Origin: Candidatus Woesearchaeota archaeon
GTDB taxonomy: Archaea > Nanobdellota > Nanobdellia > Woesearchaeales > UBA525
Direction: 5' to 3'
NCBI GenBank assembly: GCA_013331575.1
Contig: DUGD01000020.1
Coordinates: 13,133 to 37,330 of the forward strand
DNA length: 24,198 nt
The translations under genes were made by a program, and so were the position numbers. Shown here in pieces: positions 15,135 to 22,122 of the stretch. Numbering within the stretch: position 1 is the first letter of the stretch; each line of letters opens with the position of its first letter. The notes below the pieces were generated by a model, which was given only the letters and a program-made list of their open reading frames with translations, had not been told where the DNA came from and searched no databases.

Positions 15135-15385
15135 TACCAAGGGATTTTCCTCCCCATGTCGCTGCGAGATTCCTTGTACGCTTTCTCTATGGCGTCCGCT
15201 AATTTAGCCGCGTTCTTTATCTTCGGCAAATCCAGTAGACTCTTCTTTGGTGTGGGACGTGTGAGTACCATACGGAGCGCTTCATCGACAGAGACGGAAC
15301 GTCCTTCATCACGCTGCATCTCTCCCGCGATGCTTGTGAGCTGCCGGTAGTTCTCTTCGCTGATTTTTACCGTTTTAGTAGCCAT
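15134..15385 (-). CDS. vapB: VapB-type antitoxin
   Basis: This is an 83-residue protein immediately upstream of vapC and overlapping it by one base. The N-terminal MATKTVKISEENYRQL is the strand-plus-helix opening of a small DNA-binding antitoxin (ribbon-helix-helix or the related archaeal VapB type), followed by VSVDEALRMVL. The basic C-terminal tail (LADAIEKAYKESRSDMGRK) would wrap the toxin. Start 15385 is supported by a TATA-like run 23-33 nt upstream. VapB usually represses its own promoter, which here lies in the divergent region shared with trpS. Confidence 0.8.
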   Translation of the reverse strand: MATKTVKISEENYRQLTSIAGEMQRDEGRSVSVDEALRMVLTRPTPKKSLLDLPKIKNAAKLADAIEKAYKESRSDMGRKIPW

Positions 15386-15407
15386 AGTGCTATAGGTAGT
15401 AAAAGTA

Positions 15408-15418
15408 GTATTTAATAG
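15408..15418 (-). promoter_or_regulatory. TATA-like box of vapBC
   Basis: On the minus strand, CTATTAAATAC lies 23-33 nt before the vapB ATG. Confidence 0.45.
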
Positions 15419-15448
15419 TTTTGTGGAGAAAGGTCCAGTGGACGCTAT

Positions 15449-15457
15449 CTTTATAAG
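15449..15457 (+). promoter_or_regulatory. TATA box of trpS
   Basis: CTTTATAAG ends 23 nt before ATG 15480, marking a leaderless transcript and ruling out the upstream start at 15423. Confidence 0.65.
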
Positions 15458-15479
15458 ACGCCGAAAAGGACGATACAGC

Positions 15480-16628
15480 ATGACGACCAAAGTCGATCCG
15501 TGGGCAGACATCCAAGGCAAGGTCGATTACGACAAGCTCATCAAGGAGTTCGGCACCGAGAAACTGGACAAGCACCTGATCGAGCGCTTGGAAAGCGACG
15601 CAAAAAAGAAAGGGATGACGCTCCACCACCTTATACGGCGCGGCATCTTCTTCTCGCACCGCGACCTCAAGTGGATACTGGCCGAGTACGATAAGGGGAA
15701 CAAGTTCTTCCTCTACACCGGACGCGGCTCATCTGGCGAAGTGCACCTCGGCCACATCGTCCCGTGGATGGTCACGAAATGGCTGCAGGACGTGTACGGC
15801 GTCGAGCTCTGGTTCCAGATAACGGACGACGAGAAATTCCTCTTCAAACCAGAGTTGACTCTCGAAGAGTCCAACCGCCTCGCGCATGAAAACGCGCTCG
15901 ATGTCCTGGCGGTCGGGTTCGACCCCAAGCGCACGAAGGTATTCATCGACACTGAGTTCGCGGGCACGATGTATCCTATCGCCATCCGGATAGCGAAGAA
16001 GCTCAACTTCACTACCGCTAAAGCGGTCTTCGGGTTCACGAACGAGCACAACGTGGGCGCGATCTTCTACACGACGATGCAATCGGTGCCGTGCGTGCTG
16101 CCGAGCGTCATCGCCGGCCGCAACATCCCGTGCCTCATCCCCTACGCTATCGACCAGGACGCGCACTTCCGCGTGACGCGGGACATCCTGCCGAAACTCG
16201 GCTACTACAAGCCGGCCGCACTCCACTGCCGTTTCCTACCGCCACTGACGGGACCGGGGAAGATGAGCACGACGGGCAGCGCGAAAGACTCGACTATCTT
16301 CATGTCCGACGACCCGAAGACCGTGCGCAAGAAGGTGATGAAGTACGCGTTCTCGGGCGGCAAAGACACTGTAGAAGAGCACCGCAAGCACGGCGGGGAC
16401 ACGACGGTCGACATGGCGTTCCAATGGCTGACATACTTCGAGCCGGACGATGAAAAACTCCTTGACATCAAACGGCGCTATGAAGCAGGCGATCTCCTCT
16501 CGGGCGAGCTCAAGCAGATCCTCGTCGACACCATCGTACCGATACTTCTCGAACACCAGAAGCGCCGCGGCGAAGCGCGCAAGGCTATAGGCGATTGCCT
16601 CATCAAGGACAACAAGTGGAACGGCTAA
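15480..16628 (+). CDS. trpS: Tryptophanyl-tRNA synthetase, archaeal/eukaryal type
   Basis: This 382-residue class I aminoacyl-tRNA synthetase charges tRNA-Trp. The HIGH signature is HLGH at residues 89-92 (GEVHLGHIVPW). LWFQITDDEKF at 110-120 is characteristic of the archaeal/eukaryal TrpRS branch. The KMSKS loop is KMSTT at 261-265. The N-terminal 75 residues form the extension found in this branch (WADIQGKVDYDKLIKEFG). The tRNA-binding C-terminal region includes the conserved VDMAFQWLTYFEPDD segment. Length is normal. The TATA spacing fixes the start at 15480. It is probably monocistronic, divergent from vapBC and convergent with the methyltransferase gene downstream. Confidence 0.95.
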   Translation: MTTKVDPWADIQGKVDYDKLIKEFGTEKLDKHLIERLESDAKKKGMTLHHLIRRGIFFSHRDLKWILAEYDKGNKFFLYTGRGSSGEVHLGHIVPWMVTKWLQDVYGVELWFQITDDEKFLFKPELTLEESNRLAHENALDVLAVGFDPKRTKVFIDTEFAGTMYPIAIRIAKKLNFTTAKAVFGFTNEHNVGAIFYTTMQSVPCVLPSVIAGRNIPCLIPYAIDQDAHFRVTRDILPKLGYYKPAALHCRFLPPLTGPGKMSTTGSAKDSTIFMSDDPKTVRKKVMKYAFSGGKDTVEEHRKHGGDTTVDMAFQWLTYFEPDDEKLLDIKRRYEAGDLLSGELKQILVDTIVPILLEHQKRRGEARKAIGDCLIKDNKWNG

Positions 16629-16761
16629 GGTACATGGAACTATTCTGCTTACTTCAGCACGCATAATGCGATGCCATGCGCAGAGTGATCACACAGATTG
16701 TTGAACGAGGACATCGCCGGCATCAGCTTAAGAACCATAATCAGTAGGGGATATGTCGTTT

Positions 16762-17457
16762 CTATTTCGTGCAGTAGACTACAACATCGCTTGCAAGCCA
16801 CCGGTTGATGTGTAGCATCGTGGTGATGCGCTGCAATAACGGAGGGAATGAAAGCGGCGCATTGCCGTAGACGCGGCACTCGACCACCTTCAACTTCGCT
16901 TTTGTCGCTAACGCCCGCAACTCACGCTTGCTGAACTGCGTTTCCCAGCCGGCGAACCACGTGCCACGACGGATGGCTATCTGCTTCTTGATAGTGTACA
17001 GACTATACGTCTCAGGTACTCCGATGACGAGCAGCCCCCCGGGCCTAAGGACACGGCTCTGCTCTTTGACGATCGCAATGCGCTCATTCTCCGTCTTGAA
17101 GTGCTCGAGCACGCCGTTCGAAAACACCACGTCGAACGTGCGGTCCTTGATAGGCATTTTCCTCATGTCGGCATGGATGAAATGGCCCGTCACCTTCGCT
17201 GCCTTGAAATTCTTGCGCAGGAATGCGATGCTTCTCTTCGAGTAGTCGACACAGTGTGGCTTGCACCCAGTCATCTTCGCGAGCGTTATTGAGTCAACGC
17301 CGCTCCCCGCGCCCGTCTCGAGCACCCGTTTGCCTTTGAGCGATCCGCGCATGCTACGATACAGCTCGATGATGCGGAGTAATTGCCGGTCATGTACCGG
17401 CTCATTCTTGTGCTGTTCCCAAAGCGCATCCCAGTGTTGTACCGTCGATTCTGCCAT
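16762..17457 (-). CDS. Class I SAM-dependent methyltransferase
   Basis: This is a 231-residue Rossmann-fold methyltransferase. Motif I is VLETGAGSG at 45-53, a motif II acidic residue is in HCVDYSKR, and FDVVFSNGVLEHF is the post-motif I/IV region typical of the Methyltransf_11 group. VLRPGGLLVIGVPE is motif V. The C-terminal part (TWFAGWETQFSKRELRALA) is the usual cap carrying substrate specificity, which I cannot read. A TATA box at 17480-17487 sits 23-30 nt before the ATG. Proteins of this kind often modify small molecules, lipids or sugars. Convergent with trpS; no partner gene is obvious. Confidence 0.85.
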   Translation of the reverse strand: MAESTVQHWDALWEQHKNEPVHDRQLLRIIELYRSMRGSLKGKRVLETGAGSGVDSITLAKMTGCKPHCVDYSKRSIAFLRKNFKAAKVTGHFIHADMRKMPIKDRTFDVVFSNGVLEHFKTENERIAIVKEQSRVLRPGGLLVIGVPETYSLYTIKKQIAIRRGTWFAGWETQFSKRELRALATKAKLKVVECRVYGNAPLSFPPLLQRITTMLHINRWLASDVVVYCTK

Positions 17458-17479
17458 GCTGCGTTAATCCCAAATCACC

Positions 17480-17487
17480 ATATAAAT
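17480..17487 (-). promoter_or_regulatory. TATA box of the methyltransferase gene
   Basis: ATTTATAT on the minus strand, 23-30 nt before the start codon at 17457. Confidence 0.6.
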
Positions 17488-17562
17488 CTATGTGTCGATA
17501 GCGTGACACACGTAGACCTCTCACACCTCGTAGCGTATATTCGACGGCGCCACCAAGGTTAT

Positions 17563-17913
17563 CTAGCCGCATCCTGTGTCGCAGCAACCCATCTTTTTCG
17601 CCTTCGAGCTCTTCACGGTAAATCCGCTGCCGCGCGCGTCCGTCGTGTAATCGACCGTGCTGCCTTCGAGAAGCGGTAGGTTCCAGTCGTCGAGAATGAA
17701 TTCGATGCCGTTGTCGGTGTAGATTTTGTCGGCATCGCCTTTCTTGTCGAAGGCAAAACCATAGCGCACACCGGAGCACCCACCGCCCTGCACAAAGATG
17801 CGTAAGTACCTATCAGCCGTATCGCCCGCACTCTTCGCGAAATAGCGGACTTTCTCAGCGGCGGTATCTGTGATAGTGATGGGGCTCTCCCGCGTGATGT
17901 CATCCAATGCCAT
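17563..17913 (-). CDS. A-type iron-sulfur carrier (IscA/HesB/ErpA family)
   Basis: This is a 116-residue protein of the HesB/IscA fold. It has ITITDTAAEKVRYF at the start, then LRIFVQGGGCSGVRYGF with Cys46, and DYTTDARGSGFTV before the tail. A-type carriers bind Fe-S clusters through one central Cys and two in a C-terminal Cys-x-Cys. Here the tail is GCCDTGCG: Cys110 has the canonical 64-residue spacing from Cys46, but the usual partner two residues on is Asp112. Cys111 and Cys115 are present instead. The start at 17913 is set by a strong GAGGTGA site 6 nt upstream. It probably delivers Fe-S clusters to apoproteins; no scaffold or desulfurase gene is in the window. Confidence 0.9.
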   Translation of the reverse strand: MALDDITRESPITITDTAAEKVRYFAKSAGDTADRYLRIFVQGGGCSGVRYGFAFDKKGDADKIYTDNGIEFILDDWNLPLLEGSTVDYTTDARGSGFTVKSSKAKKMGCCDTGCG

Positions 17914-18008
17914 GCTACTCACCTCGCTCCAATACTATGTCCTCGCGGACGGATAAAATAGTTTTCCAGAATTCGACATACGCTCCTGCCCGGAACATAG
18001 TGTGGTAG

Positions 18009-18788
18009 TTACGACGATCGAGCGGTTTTCTTCCAACCGTACGTAGTAAGATGGATGGGATACCCTGAACTCACTTGGTAACCCATCTTGGGCATCATGC
18101 GCGCAAGCACGTCAGCGGAACGTTCTCCGCTCGGCAGGATGTGATACGACGCTATCGCAAAATGAACATTGTTCTCTTTGAGCGTCCGCCGCGCACCACG
18201 CAACGCCTCTATCTCGGCTCCTTCGACATCCATCTTGATGAACGAGACTTTCTTGATGCCAAGACGCCGCAACTCTGCGTCGAGCGACACCACATCTATC
18301 GTATTGAGTGCCTTTGTCTTCTCAATATCAGTGACGTCAACGATACGGCTGATAACGCCATCCACAATAAATTGCGTTTTCGTATCCTTGTTCCAAAGCC
18401 CTTTCTTCACCAAAATGACATTGTCGATCTTGTTACGCTTGATGTTCCGCTCAAGCAACCAGTAATTATACGGATCGGGCTCGAACGCGATGACCTTCCC
18501 TTTCGGTCCGACCTTTTTCGAGGCGTAGATTACGTAGTGGCCTTCGAAGGCCCCTCCATCGATGACCACATCTCCCTTCTTGAGCGTATAGTTTTTGAGA
18601 TATCCGGGAAGGTCTACTTCCATGGCGGGATTGTGAACAAAAATGGTCCTTCCTACCTTAATTTGGACCCCATCAAGAACGTAGGTATGCGATCCCAGCG
18701 TAAGAGTGTTCAAAGAGAAAAGCACGTTCTTGAGCATCTGTTTGAACTTTGTCTCAGGTAATCTGCCGAATAATGAGAGGAATCCCAT
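18009..18788 (-). CDS. FkbM-family methyltransferase
   Basis: This is a 259-residue protein. After a basic N-terminal region of about 70 residues comes the FkbM fold. GDVVIDGGAFEGHYVIYA is motif I, VIAFEPDPYNYWLLERNI is the FEP motif, and SFIKMDVEGAEIEALRGA is the hallmark DVEGAE motif near 185-202. FkbM enzymes O-methylate sugars and other hydroxylated compounds, often on surface glycans or natural products. No glycosyltransferases are adjacent, so the substrate is open. A TATA box at 18811-18820 supports the start MGFLSLFGRLP. The N-terminus is mildly hydrophobic but not a clear signal peptide. Confidence 0.9.
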   Translation of the reverse strand: MGFLSLFGRLPETKFKQMLKNVLFSLNTLTLGSHTYVLDGVQIKVGRTIFVHNPAMEVDLPGYLKNYTLKKGDVVIDGGAFEGHYVIYASKKVGPKGKVIAFEPDPYNYWLLERNIKRNKIDNVILVKKGLWNKDTKTQFIVDGVISRIVDVTDIEKTKALNTIDVVSLDAELRRLGIKKVSFIKMDVEGAEIEALRGARRTLKENNVHFAIASYHILPSGERSADVLARMMPKMGYQVSSGYPIHLTTYGWKKTARSS

Positions 18789-18810
18789 TGACGCATTCAG
18801 GAACCATCCC

Positions 18811-18820
18811 TTATTAAAAG
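18811..18820 (-). promoter_or_regulatory. TATA box of the FkbM gene
   Basis: CTTTTAATAA on the minus strand, 23-32 nt before the start at 18788. The rest of the 18789-18987 gap shows no gene. Confidence 0.55.
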
Positions 18821-18966
18821 TTTGCCAAAAAGATTACACTGATACTATTGCATGCAGTAGCATCTTAACCGTCAATGATTGTTGGTGATTGTGCGTAATA
18901 ACCGCTAAGACCGCGGTAACAACCGTAGAACGCTTGAGCGCACCTCTCGTGAAACGGCAAAGAAGT

Positions 18967-18972
18967 AAAAAA
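18967..18972 (-). terminator. T-run terminator of the TRAM gene
   Basis: Six T residues on the minus strand, about 16 nt past the stop of the TRAM-protein gene, followed by further pyrimidines. Confidence 0.45.
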
Positions 18973-18987
18973 CAGGAGACCTGAGGA

Positions 18988-19443
18988 TCACTCTTTCTCG
19001 TCCTCTTCCTCTGCAAGGTCGTCATTACCGGTGTCGTCGCCTGCATCGGCGGTCGGGCCGTCGCTATTCCCCGAATCGTCGCCGAAGTTCTCTGAATCGA
19101 GCTCTTCGTTCGGCTTGAACTCAGGCTCTGCCGGTCGCGGCGCTCGTTGGCGCGGTTGCTCCTCGCCTGCTTGCGTCGTCGCGGGTCCTATGACCTGGCC
19201 GAAACCGACCTTGGCAAGTACGCGGGTGATGCGGATCTTGACGCGCTCGCCCACTTTCGTGCCTGCGACGAATAGTACGAAGCCCTTCTGCTTCGCTATA
19301 CCGTCACCTTTCTCGCCGACAGCCTCGATGGTCACATCGACCTCCTCGCCCTCACGGACGGGGGGAGTCATCTGTCGGTCATTGCTGAATCCGCCGCCAT
19401 AGCCTCCGCCACGGCCTCCTCCGAAATTACGGTCTCCATACAT
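18988..19443 (-). CDS. TRAM-domain RNA-binding protein with glycine-rich head and acidic tail
   Basis: This is a 151-residue protein in three parts. Residues 1-20 are Gly/Arg-rich (GGGRGGGYGGG). Residues 30-85 are a TRAM beta-barrel (VREGEEVDVTIEAVGEKGDG, then GFVLFVAGTKVGERVKIRI). The remainder is a disordered, strongly acidic tail ending in LAEEEDEKE. Stand-alone archaeal TRAM proteins bind RNA and behave like cold-shock RNA chaperones. The Gly-rich head could aid RNA contacts; the acidic tail might counteract or regulate binding (inference). A GGTGA ribosome binding site precedes the ATG, and a TATA-like palindrome at 19501 would give a leader of about 35 nt, unlike the leaderless neighbours. 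Confidence 0.85.
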   Translation of the reverse strand: MYGDRNFGGGRGGGYGGGFSNDRQMTPPVREGEEVDVTIEAVGEKGDGIAKQKGFVLFVAGTKVGERVKIRITRVLAKVGFGQVIGPATTQAGEEQPRQRAPRPAEPEFKPNEELDSENFGDDSGNSDGPTADAGDDTGNDDLAEEEDEKE

Positions 19444-19500
19444 TGTCTATTCACCTAATCACCCGAATCTACGCCCGGGATACGACGGTTAGTCTCTCAG

Positions 19501-19512
19501 CCTATTAATAGG
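19501..19512. promoter_or_regulatory. Palindromic TATA-like box between divergent genes
   Basis: CCTATTAATAGG is a perfect 12-nt palindrome. On the minus strand it suits a TATA box for the TRAM gene with a short leader. Its symmetry also makes it a possible operator. Confidence 0.35.
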
Positions 19513-19554
19513 TTTTGCAAAAAAAGACGGAAAAACAGCGGATGACGCCGGAAC

Positions 19555-19563
19555 GTATATATT
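19555..19563 (+). promoter_or_regulatory. TATA box for the gene at 19586
   Basis: GTATATATT ends 23 nt before ATG 19586. Confidence 0.6.
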
Positions 19564-19585
19564 CTGCAGTGTACGACAATGATTC

Positions 19586-19942
19586 ATGGCCCGCGACCCT
19601 CAGCAACCCAAGAACGTCCAGTATATCCTCACTGTTGATGCGACGGATATCGCGCTCACGAAAGCGAACATGGAAGAGGCAGAGAGACGTCTCAGAACTA
19701 TCCCGCAGACGACTGTGCGTAATAGATTCTACAATCTCGGCACGATACTCGCGGAGAGCCCGGTGCCTGTCTTTGAAGAGTACTGGAAGACGACGTTGAG
19801 TTACAAGAAAGAATTACGCGAGCCATTGCCGCCTGCGAAAAAGCAGCGGGAGGTCTATTGCTGGCATATGATGCCGGCACCTACCACTCCGGCCGTTCTC
19901 GAAGGCATAGTCATGAGCGTCATCGTGAATAATCCTTGGTAA
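19586..19942 (+). CDS. Orphan protein, 118 aa
   Basis: I do not recognise this protein. It has an N-terminal strand (VQYILTVDATDIAL), two helices (LTKANMEEAERRLRTI and FYNLGTILAES), a proline-rich stretch (LREPLPPAKKQR) and a hydrophobic end (AVLEGIVMSVIVNNPW). The compact alternation suggests a small alpha/beta fold. The TATA box 23 nt upstream supports ATG 19586. It is divergent from the TRAM gene across about 140 nt, so the two might share regulation. Confidence 0.65.
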   Translation: MARDPQQPKNVQYILTVDATDIALTKANMEEAERRLRTIPQTTVRNRFYNLGTILAESPVPVFEEYWKTTLSYKKELREPLPPAKKQREVYCWHMMPAPTTPAVLEGIVMSVIVNNPW

Positions 19943-19997
19943 TAACCGGCGTCCTCTCGCGCATTCTGCGGCCAAGTAGGCAAGTTCAATAGCGCTG

Positions 19998-20079
19998 CGA
20001 AGGAAAGCACGGCTTTCCTTGCACACGAATTCTATAGAATTCGTCGTGCCTTGGAGTATTGCCAGGAGCGCACCAAGGC
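19998..20079. ncRNA. Chain of strong hairpins upstream of zwf
   Basis: The 268-nt gap between 19942 and 20211 holds no supported gene, but three hairpins lie end to end. AAGGAAAGC (20000-20008) pairs with GCTTTCCTT (20012-20020) around ACG. GCAC-ACGAATTC (20021-20032) pairs with GAATTCGT-C-GTGC (20037-20049) around TATA. GCCTTGG (20048-20054) pairs with CCAAGGC (20073-20079). All lie upstream of the zwf TATA box, so they are not in a zwf leader. They could be an independent small RNA or the 3' end of the 19586 transcript. Confidence 0.35.
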
Positions 20080-20174
20080 GGAGCCGGGCGCGACGTGCGT
20101 CATGGCCACGCCACATATTTTCCGCAGCGAACGAACCGCCCCAGAACTCCTATACAGAACATATTCTGCACTAT

Positions 20175-20183
20175 CTTTAAAAG
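20175..20183 (+). promoter_or_regulatory. TATA box of zwf
   Basis: CTTTAAAAG ends 28 nt before ATG 20211. Confidence 0.6.
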
Positions 20184-20210
20184 CACGGAACACCCGCGCA
20201 GCACATCACT

Positions 20211-21611
20211 ATGACGCTTCCAGCATGCAGCATCATCCTCTTCGGTGCGACAGGCGATCTCGCCAAGCGCAAGCTCATCCCTGCACTCTTCAAGCTGCAC
20301 CGGCAGAAGACGCTCCACAAAGAGACGATCATCATCGCTATAGGACGCAGGGAGTACACTGGCGCTTCTATCGCGAAAGAGTTCAAAGCGGGATTGCCCA
20401 AAGAACTGGCTCGCGCGAAAGAGTGGAGTGCGTTCACCAAGCGGATTTCGTATGTGAAACTCGCTTTCGACGATACCGCCGCGTATGGAAGGCTCGCTGC
20501 GATGCTGCGCGAGAGAGAGTCGAGGACCGGAGTGGCGAACCGTCTTTTCTACCTCGCGACCCCGCCCGATGCGTTCCCGATCATCTCGCGCAGTCTCAAG
20601 ACGGCGGGTCTCGCTGAGCGCGATCCTGAGCACAGATGGCATCGCTTGGTCTTCGAGAAGCCTTTCGGCACCGATCTCGGATCGGCGCAGCGGCTCAACA
20701 AGGAGATAACATCGCTTTTCTCCGAGAGACAGGTCTACCGCATCGACCATTATCTCGGCAAGGGATTCGTCCATGAGATCATGGTGCTCAGGTTCTCCAA
20801 TCTCATCTTCGACACGCTCTGGGATGCGCAGCATATCGACCATGTCCGTATCACGGTCCTTGAGAAGCACAGCGTCGGTTCGCGCGGCGGATACTATGAT
20901 CGTTCCGGCGCGCTGCGCGATATGGTGCAGAATCACTTGCTCCAGCTCGTCGCGCTCGCAGCGATGGAAGCACCTGCGACGCTCGATGCGTCCGATATCC
21001 ACGATGAGAAGGTGAAGGTGTTCAAAGCGGTGCGACCGGATGTGAAATCACTCGTCTTGGGACAGTACACACCCGGCGTTATCGACGGTAAAAAGATACC
21101 GGATTACACAAAAGAGGAAGGCGTCGCGCCGAACTCTGCCACGGAGACGTACGCCGCGGTCAAGCTCTCGATCGCCAATAAGCGGTGGAGCGGCGTTCCG
21201 TTCCTCTTGCGTACCGGCAAGGCGCTCAGGGAATCGTACGCCGAGGTCACTATCTCGTTCAAGCAGTCGCCGTGCTTTCTCTTCTGCGGCGCCGATGGGA
21301 AACTGCCCGCAAATGAGCTGACGGTGCGCATCCAGCCGGAGGAGGGGGTATGTCTCTCGTTCAACTTGGCGGATAATGCCGGGCAGAGCGTCGTGGAACG
21401 GCGCAGTATGAAATTCATGCATGCTGCCGAGTTCGGCATGAACACTCCTGAAGCGTACGAGGTGCTCATGGCCGAGGCGATGCGCGGCGACCAGACGCTC
21501 TTCACCCGCTGGGATGAGGTGGAGCTCTGTTGGCGGATAATCGACGGACTACGCGCGGCGAAAGCGCCCATTCTCAAGTACAAGGCGGGAAGCGACGGGC
21601 CGACGAAGTAA
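20211..21611 (+). CDS. zwf: Glucose-6-phosphate 1-dehydrogenase (bacterial/eukaryotic type)
   Basis: This 466-residue enzyme oxidises glucose-6-phosphate to 6-phosphogluconolactone with NAD(P)+, the first step of the oxidative pentose phosphate pathway. The coenzyme motif is GATGDLAKRKL at 12-22, EKPFG is at 149-153, and the substrate-binding signature RIDHYLGK is at 177-184. RDMVQNHLLQL carries the catalytic His region. IIIAIGRREYT has the Arg pair at the end of strand 2 that often accompanies NADP use. After RIDHYLGK the usual KE-VQN is replaced by GFVHEI. The protein is slightly shorter than typical bacterial enzymes. Most archaea lack this family, so transfer from bacteria is plausible. 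No pgl or gnd gene is in the window. Confidence 0.95.
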   Translation: MTLPACSIILFGATGDLAKRKLIPALFKLHRQKTLHKETIIIAIGRREYTGASIAKEFKAGLPKELARAKEWSAFTKRISYVKLAFDDTAAYGRLAAMLRERESRTGVANRLFYLATPPDAFPIISRSLKTAGLAERDPEHRWHRLVFEKPFGTDLGSAQRLNKEITSLFSERQVYRIDHYLGKGFVHEIMVLRFSNLIFDTLWDAQHIDHVRITVLEKHSVGSRGGYYDRSGALRDMVQNHLLQLVALAAMEAPATLDASDIHDEKVKVFKAVRPDVKSLVLGQYTPGVIDGKKIPDYTKEEGVAPNSATETYAAVKLSIANKRWSGVPFLLRTGKALRESYAEVTISFKQSPCFLFCGADGKLPANELTVRIQPEEGVCLSFNLADNAGQSVVERRSMKFMHAAEFGMNTPEAYEVLMAEAMRGDQTLFTRWDEVELCWRIIDGLRAAKAPILKYKAGSDGPTK

Positions 21612-21614
21612 CTA

Positions 21615-21908
21615 CTAGATATCGAGTTTACGTTTCAACGCAGCGATAAGCTCGATGCCTTGCTTGCACGCGCCACTGTACATTGGGACGTTGTTCTCCA
21701 ACCGATATGAGTAACGGACTCCGTTGTATATTGTGACTATCTCGACGACCTCTCTCATTGGCTTTCCAGGACCTGACGCGTCGATAGCGTAGATAGTTGG
21801 TCGCGGGAGCAATTTGACGCTCTCGCCTAATCGATCTGACAAGTCTTTCCGGCACGCGTCGATTACCGTTTTGTAATCTTTGTTATCGAGTTTCTTGATG
21901 CGGGGCAT
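21615..21908 (-). CDS. Orphan protein, 97 aa
   Basis: I do not recognise this protein. Start MPRIKKLDNKDYK is set by an AGGTGA site about 5 nt upstream. The product has an N-terminal helix (YKTVIDACRKDLSDRLGE) followed by strands in the middle (REVVEIVTIYNGVRYSYRL) and a C-terminal helix (QGIELIAALKRKLDI). This could be a small alpha/beta binding fold. It ends 3 nt from the zwf stop on the opposite strand. If transcribed from the near-palindromic TATA at 22091-22098, its leader of about 160 nt would contain structured-element copy 2. Confidence 0.65.
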   Translation of the reverse strand: MPRIKKLDNKDYKTVIDACRKDLSDRLGESVKLLPRPTIYAIDASGPGKPMREVVEIVTIYNGVRYSYRLENNVPMYSGACKQGIELIAALKRKLDI

Positions 21909-21960
21909 ACAGTTCACCTGGCACGCCATACACGCCACTGATTAATACAGTTTTCGCTTC

Positions 21961-22054
21961 GGACCGCGGGGAATCTGACTCACTACGTTCCGTGAGTTTA
22001 CGTCGGCGACCCTGCATAAATCGGGTCGCCTCCTGCATCGTCCCAAGGCGGTCC
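21961..22054 (-). ncRNA. Structured three-way-junction element, copy 2
   Basis: The closing helix pairs GGACCGC (21961-21967) with GCGGTCC (22048-22054). The AAG bulge (22045-22047) and the GGGA/TCCC inner stem (21969-21972/22041-22044) follow, with one extra G. Inside are ACTCAC/GTGAGT (21978-21983/21992-21997) and GGCGACCC/GGGTCGCC (22005-22012/22023-22030). The latter is closed by TGCATAAATC, the same loop as copy 1. Between copies the loop, the CGTTCC hairpin and the CCAAGGCG corner are conserved, while stems change in a paired way. On the minus strand it starts about 37 nt after a TATA box (22091-22098). Confidence 0.6.
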
Positions 22055-22090
22055 TGCTTTCTGACGAGATGATGTTCTTCTCCTCGCAAT

Positions 22091-22098
22091 CTTTATAA
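22091..22098 (+). promoter_or_regulatory. TATA box for the gene at 22123 (possibly bidirectional)
   Basis: CTTTATAA ends 24 nt before ATG 22123. Read on the minus strand it is TTATAAAG, which could drive element copy 2 and the 21615-21908 gene. Confidence 0.6.
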
Positions 22099-22122
22099 CC
22101 TTCATTCTCGGTCGTTGCTTCG

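Noticed and set aside
19998..20079. Fourth clear copy of the structured element
   Set aside because: It contains CCTTGGAG, but no complementary closing strand was found on either strand, so only a hairpin chain is claimed.
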